Assembly: GCA_964342805.1 (NCBI GenBank)
Contig: CAYFHQ010000017.1
Location: forward strand, 1 to 45,707
DNA from: CAYFHQ01 sp964342805
GTDB taxonomy: Bacteria; Bacillota; Clostridia; Peptostreptococcales; Acidaminobacteraceae
Direction: 5' to 3'
Length of the DNA: 45,707 nt
Part shown: one piece after another, positions 43,466 through 45,707 of the stretch
Layout: each line of letters opens with the position of its first letter
How positions within the stretch are numbered: the first letter of the stretch is position 1
Made by a program: the position numbers and the translations under genes
The notes under the pieces: model-generated
Told to the model about the DNA's origin: nothing
What the model saw: the letters and a program-made list of their open reading frames with translations, nothing else
Databases searched by the model: none

Positions 43466-45707
43466 CTATTGGAGTCTTATGTCCCCTAGGGCCTGGTCGG
43501 CCCCTTCAAAATCATAGGCTTCCAGCTTTCTTAGGGCCAGGTCGACCTGGGCCTCAAATCCCTTTTTAGCGAGGGTGGGTCGTAGCTTTTGCAGGGCCTC
43601 CTCCGCCTCAGTGTCAAAGTCACCGGTGAGTTGGAGGACCTTGTTAAACAGGTTCACAAGTTCCTTGTCAGACAAGAGGACCTGGTTTTCTTCCTCTCTT
43701 GGCCCCGTTTGAGGCTCCATAAGGGGAAGGACCTGGTCAATGGTTGCCACAGCCCTAGCTAGACTTTGCTTGAGGCGATCAAGGACGGATCGGACACCAG
43801 ACCAGTCCCCTGAATCAGGGGCTGTATCTAGTTCACCACCATGATCGTCCAGCGTCACACCAGTTGATAAGTCTTCCAGGTCCTCAGGCAGGTCTTTCAC
43901 CAATGCCTCTGCCTCCCTGGCTTCTTGATAGAGGGACTCGATCCCCAAGCTACCTGCTATGCCCTTTAAGGTGTGCAGATAACGGTGGAGGTCTAGTCCA
44001 GCAAAATCGTCCAAGTCTTGGGCTGCCCCAGCATAAGTGGCCACAAAGTTGGCCAACATTCTCCTGTAGGTTTGTCGGTTACCCATGAGTCTTTCCAGGG
44101 CCTCCTTCACCTTGTAGTCAGGCAAGAGCTGCTCAATATCTCCAGTCTCATCCATGCTAGGCAGGGCAGTTTTCCTCCCTGGGTCTCCCGGGGTTAGGTA
44201 GCGTTTCATGGCAGCAAAAAGGTCCTTTAAGTCAATGGGCTTGCTGACATGCTCCTGCATGCCAATCCTGTGAATCCGTTCAACAGTCTCTTCCATAACG
44301 TCTGCCGACAGGGCAAGGATGGGTAAGGTTTCCGCTGGATAGGTCTTACGGATCTCCTCCGTTGCTGTGAAGCCATCCATGACAGGCATTTGCAGGTCCA
44401 TAAGGACCAGGTCAAAGGCTTGGTCGGCGTCCTGGAGTCGCTCCAAGGCCACCAACCCATTGTCTGCCACTACAACCTCCAGACCAAAGGGCTCTAGGTT
44501 CTCCATGGCCACTTGTTGGTTAATCTCATTGTCCTCAACCAATAGTATCCGTTTGCCACCATAACCTTCCAGGCCTGTCACTTGGTCTTTCTTTTTTGAG
44601 TCCATTTTGTTGGTTTGACCCACCAGGCTGGTCACAAGGCCGTCATAGAGACTGGACCGGGTAATAGGCTTTGTCAGGATGTTGTCGATCCCGGCTTCCT
44701 TGGCCTTTCGGTAAACTTCTTCTCCCCCATGGGCAGTCACCATGATGATCTTGGGTGGCACTTCTTGGTCTTTAAGGTCCATATACCGGCTCCAGGCCCT
44801 GGCACCGTCACAGCCGGGCAAGCGGTAGTCCATAATCACCAAGTCCAAGTGGCGGTGGGGCGCATCTTCAATAAAGGCTTCACCCGTTGTGTAGACCAAG
44901 GGTGAGTGGTTTATCATGTCCAGGTAGAGGGTGTAGACCTCCCGGGCCGTTTGGTTGTCCTCAACAATGGCCAGACGGAGGTCCATGAGGTCTTCGGGAA
45001 CGATCGTGAGGCTTTCAGGCGCATTGGGGTCAAGGATAAAGGGTAGGGTCACCGTAAAGCTAGAACCCACATTTTCCTCAGAAGAAACCTGGATTTGTCC
45101 CCCCATCAAGTCGACCAAGTTGCGGGATATGGTCAAGCCCAGTCCCGTTCCCCCATACTTCCTGGTAATTGATGTGTCTGCCTGAGTAAAAGCTTGGAAG
45201 AGGTTGGCCACTTGGTCCTGTGTCATTCCAATTCCTGTGTCTTCCACAGTAAAGGCCAAGGATACCTGGTCCTCCGTAATGTCGTGGCTTTCAATCCGCA
45301 AAACCACTTCCCCCTGGGAGGTGAACTTCACTGCATTGTTGGACAGGTTGATCAAGACTTGGTTGAGCCGTAAGGGGTCACCCAGGAGGCGGTCCGGCAC
45401 CTGGTTTCCTTTAACAATGGCCAGTTCTATCCCCTTCTCAAAGGCCTTCATTCCCATGACACTGGAAATATTGCTGAGAACGTCCTCCAGGCTAAAGGGG
45501 ATGGTTTCTATATCCAGCTTGCCAGCTTCAATCTTGGAAAAATCAAGGATGTCGTTGATAATGCCCAAGAGGTTTTTGGCCGACCGGTTCATCTTTTCCA
45601 CATAGTCATGCTGCTTGATGTCCAGGTCTGTACGTTCCAAAAGGGTTCCCAGACCAATGATGGCATTCATGGGGGTACGGATTTCGTGGGACATATTGGC
45701 CAGGAAG
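43466..45707 (-). CDS. Hybrid sensor histidine kinase, N-terminus beyond the window
   Basis: At least 747 residues are visible; the reading frame continues past 45707 (FLANMSHEIRTPMN), so the sensor part is missing. Order: HisKA with phospho-acceptor His in MSHEIRTPMN; HATPase (NAVKF, DTGIGM, GGTGLGLTISRNLV); receiver 1 (IVEDNQ, phospho-Asp in VIMDYRLPG, TKPI); receiver 2 (LVEDNEINQQ, Asp in VLMDLQMPVMDG, SKPI); and an HPt domain (HTLKGIAGSLG). The full phosphorelay within one protein is of the BarA/EvgS type. The terminal output regulator is not in the window. The stop is 6 nt from a terminator shared with the regulator gene. Confidence 0.95.
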   Translation of the reverse strand, partial: FLANMSHEIRTPMNAIIGLGTLLERTDLDIKQHDYVEKMNRSAKNLLGIINDILDFSKIEAGKLDIETIPFSLEDVLSNISSVMGMKAFEKGIELAIVKGNQVPDRLLGDPLRLNQVLINLSNNAVKFTSQGEVVLRIESHDITEDQVSLAFTVEDTGIGMTQDQVANLFQAFTQADTSITRKYGGTGLGLTISRNLVDLMGGQIQVSSEENVGSSFTVTLPFILDPNAPESLTIVPEDLMDLRLAIVEDNQTAREVYTLYLDMINHSPLVYTTGEAFIEDAPHRHLDLVIMDYRLPGCDGARAWSRYMDLKDQEVPPKIIMVTAHGGEEVYRKAKEAGIDNILTKPITRSSLYDGLVTSLVGQTNKMDSKKKDQVTGLEGYGGKRILLVEDNEINQQVAMENLEPFGLEVVVADNGLVALERLQDADQAFDLVLMDLQMPVMDGFTATEEIRKTYPAETLPILALSADVMEETVERIHRIGMQEHVSKPIDLKDLFAAMKRYLTPGDPGRKTALPSMDETGDIEQLLPDYKVKEALERLMGNRQTYRRMLANFVATYAGAAQDLDDFAGLDLHRYLHTLKGIAGSLGIESLYQEAREAEALVKDLPEDLEDLSTGVTLDDHGGELDTAPDSGDWSGVRSVLDRLKQSLARAVATIDQVLPLMEPQTGPREEENQVLLSDKELVNLFNKVLQLTGDFDTEAEEALQKLRPTLAKKGFEAQVDLALRKLEAYDFEGADQALGDIRLQ

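Overview
The window looks like chromosome of an anaerobic member of the Bacillota, most likely class Clostridia. The evidence is a pyruvate formate-lyase and its activase, a SigI/RsgI sigma/anti-sigma pair, an OhrR-type repressor, the acetylated branch of diaminopimelate synthesis (DapH), strong AGGAGG-type ribosome binding sites, and many intrinsic terminators. Base composition is moderate and even across the window. I see no phage, insertion sequence, integrase or CRISPR array. The species cannot be named from this sequence.

Layout. 1-4158 (minus): the 5' part of a tRNA-Gly(GCC) with its own promoter, then a four-gene operon read right to left (M20 amidohydrolase, CPBP membrane protease, methyltransferase, hslO). 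4267-7947 (plus): a strong promoter, a structured leader and asd-dapA-dapB-dapH, closed by a terminator. The divergent M20 enzyme could be the matching N-acetyl-diaminopimelate deacetylase. 8204-10810 (minus): a soluble PAS histidine kinase and a GNAT protein. 10980-14247 (plus): pflB-pflA behind a structured leader; pflA has no ATG, GTG or TTG that could give its conserved N-terminus. 14252-16897 (minus): two membrane proteins of unknown function and hpt. 17101-18478 (plus): a nucleoside-recognition (Gate) transporter. 18487-20079: ohrR and a glutathione peroxidase diverge around an OhrR-like palindrome. 20125-23366 (minus): sigI, rsgI and a secreted copper-amine-oxidase-N-domain protein with long acidic repeats.

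23593-28938 (minus) is an efflux operon led by an unusual regulator, an XRE helix-turn-helix fused to a cobalamin-binding module with the CarH-type W-x9-EH signature, followed by an RND pump and a lipoprotein membrane-fusion protein. 29230-30642 (minus): a PAS-GGDEF cyclase and an SRPBCC protein. 30820-32037 (plus): an MFS transporter. 32128-35014 (minus): a two-gene ThrE-type exporter, a small helical-repeat protein and a DHH phosphoesterase. 35137-37686 (minus): an ABC-2 exporter whose consensus promoter overlaps a 39-bp near-perfect palindrome. 37883-42023 (minus): a TPR-GGDEF protein, an AbgA-like amidohydrolase and a C-terminal winged-helix regulator.

42177-43415 holds the most interesting item. 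A 48-codon gene on the minus strand encodes a signal-peptide-bearing pro-peptide with its own RBS and terminator. It lies 89 bp from, and divergent to, a PlcR/RNPP-like HTH-plus-helical-repeat regulator. The arrangement and length closely match a PapR/PlcR-style peptide quorum-sensing cassette. The window ends inside a hybrid histidine kinase (43466 onward) carrying two receiver domains and an HPt domain.

Sensory functions are over-represented: two GGDEF proteins, two histidine kinases, a possible B12/light-type regulator, a peptide-type regulator, SigI/RsgI and OhrR. Together they suggest a free-living anaerobe that meets changing oxygen, surface and toxic-compound conditions.
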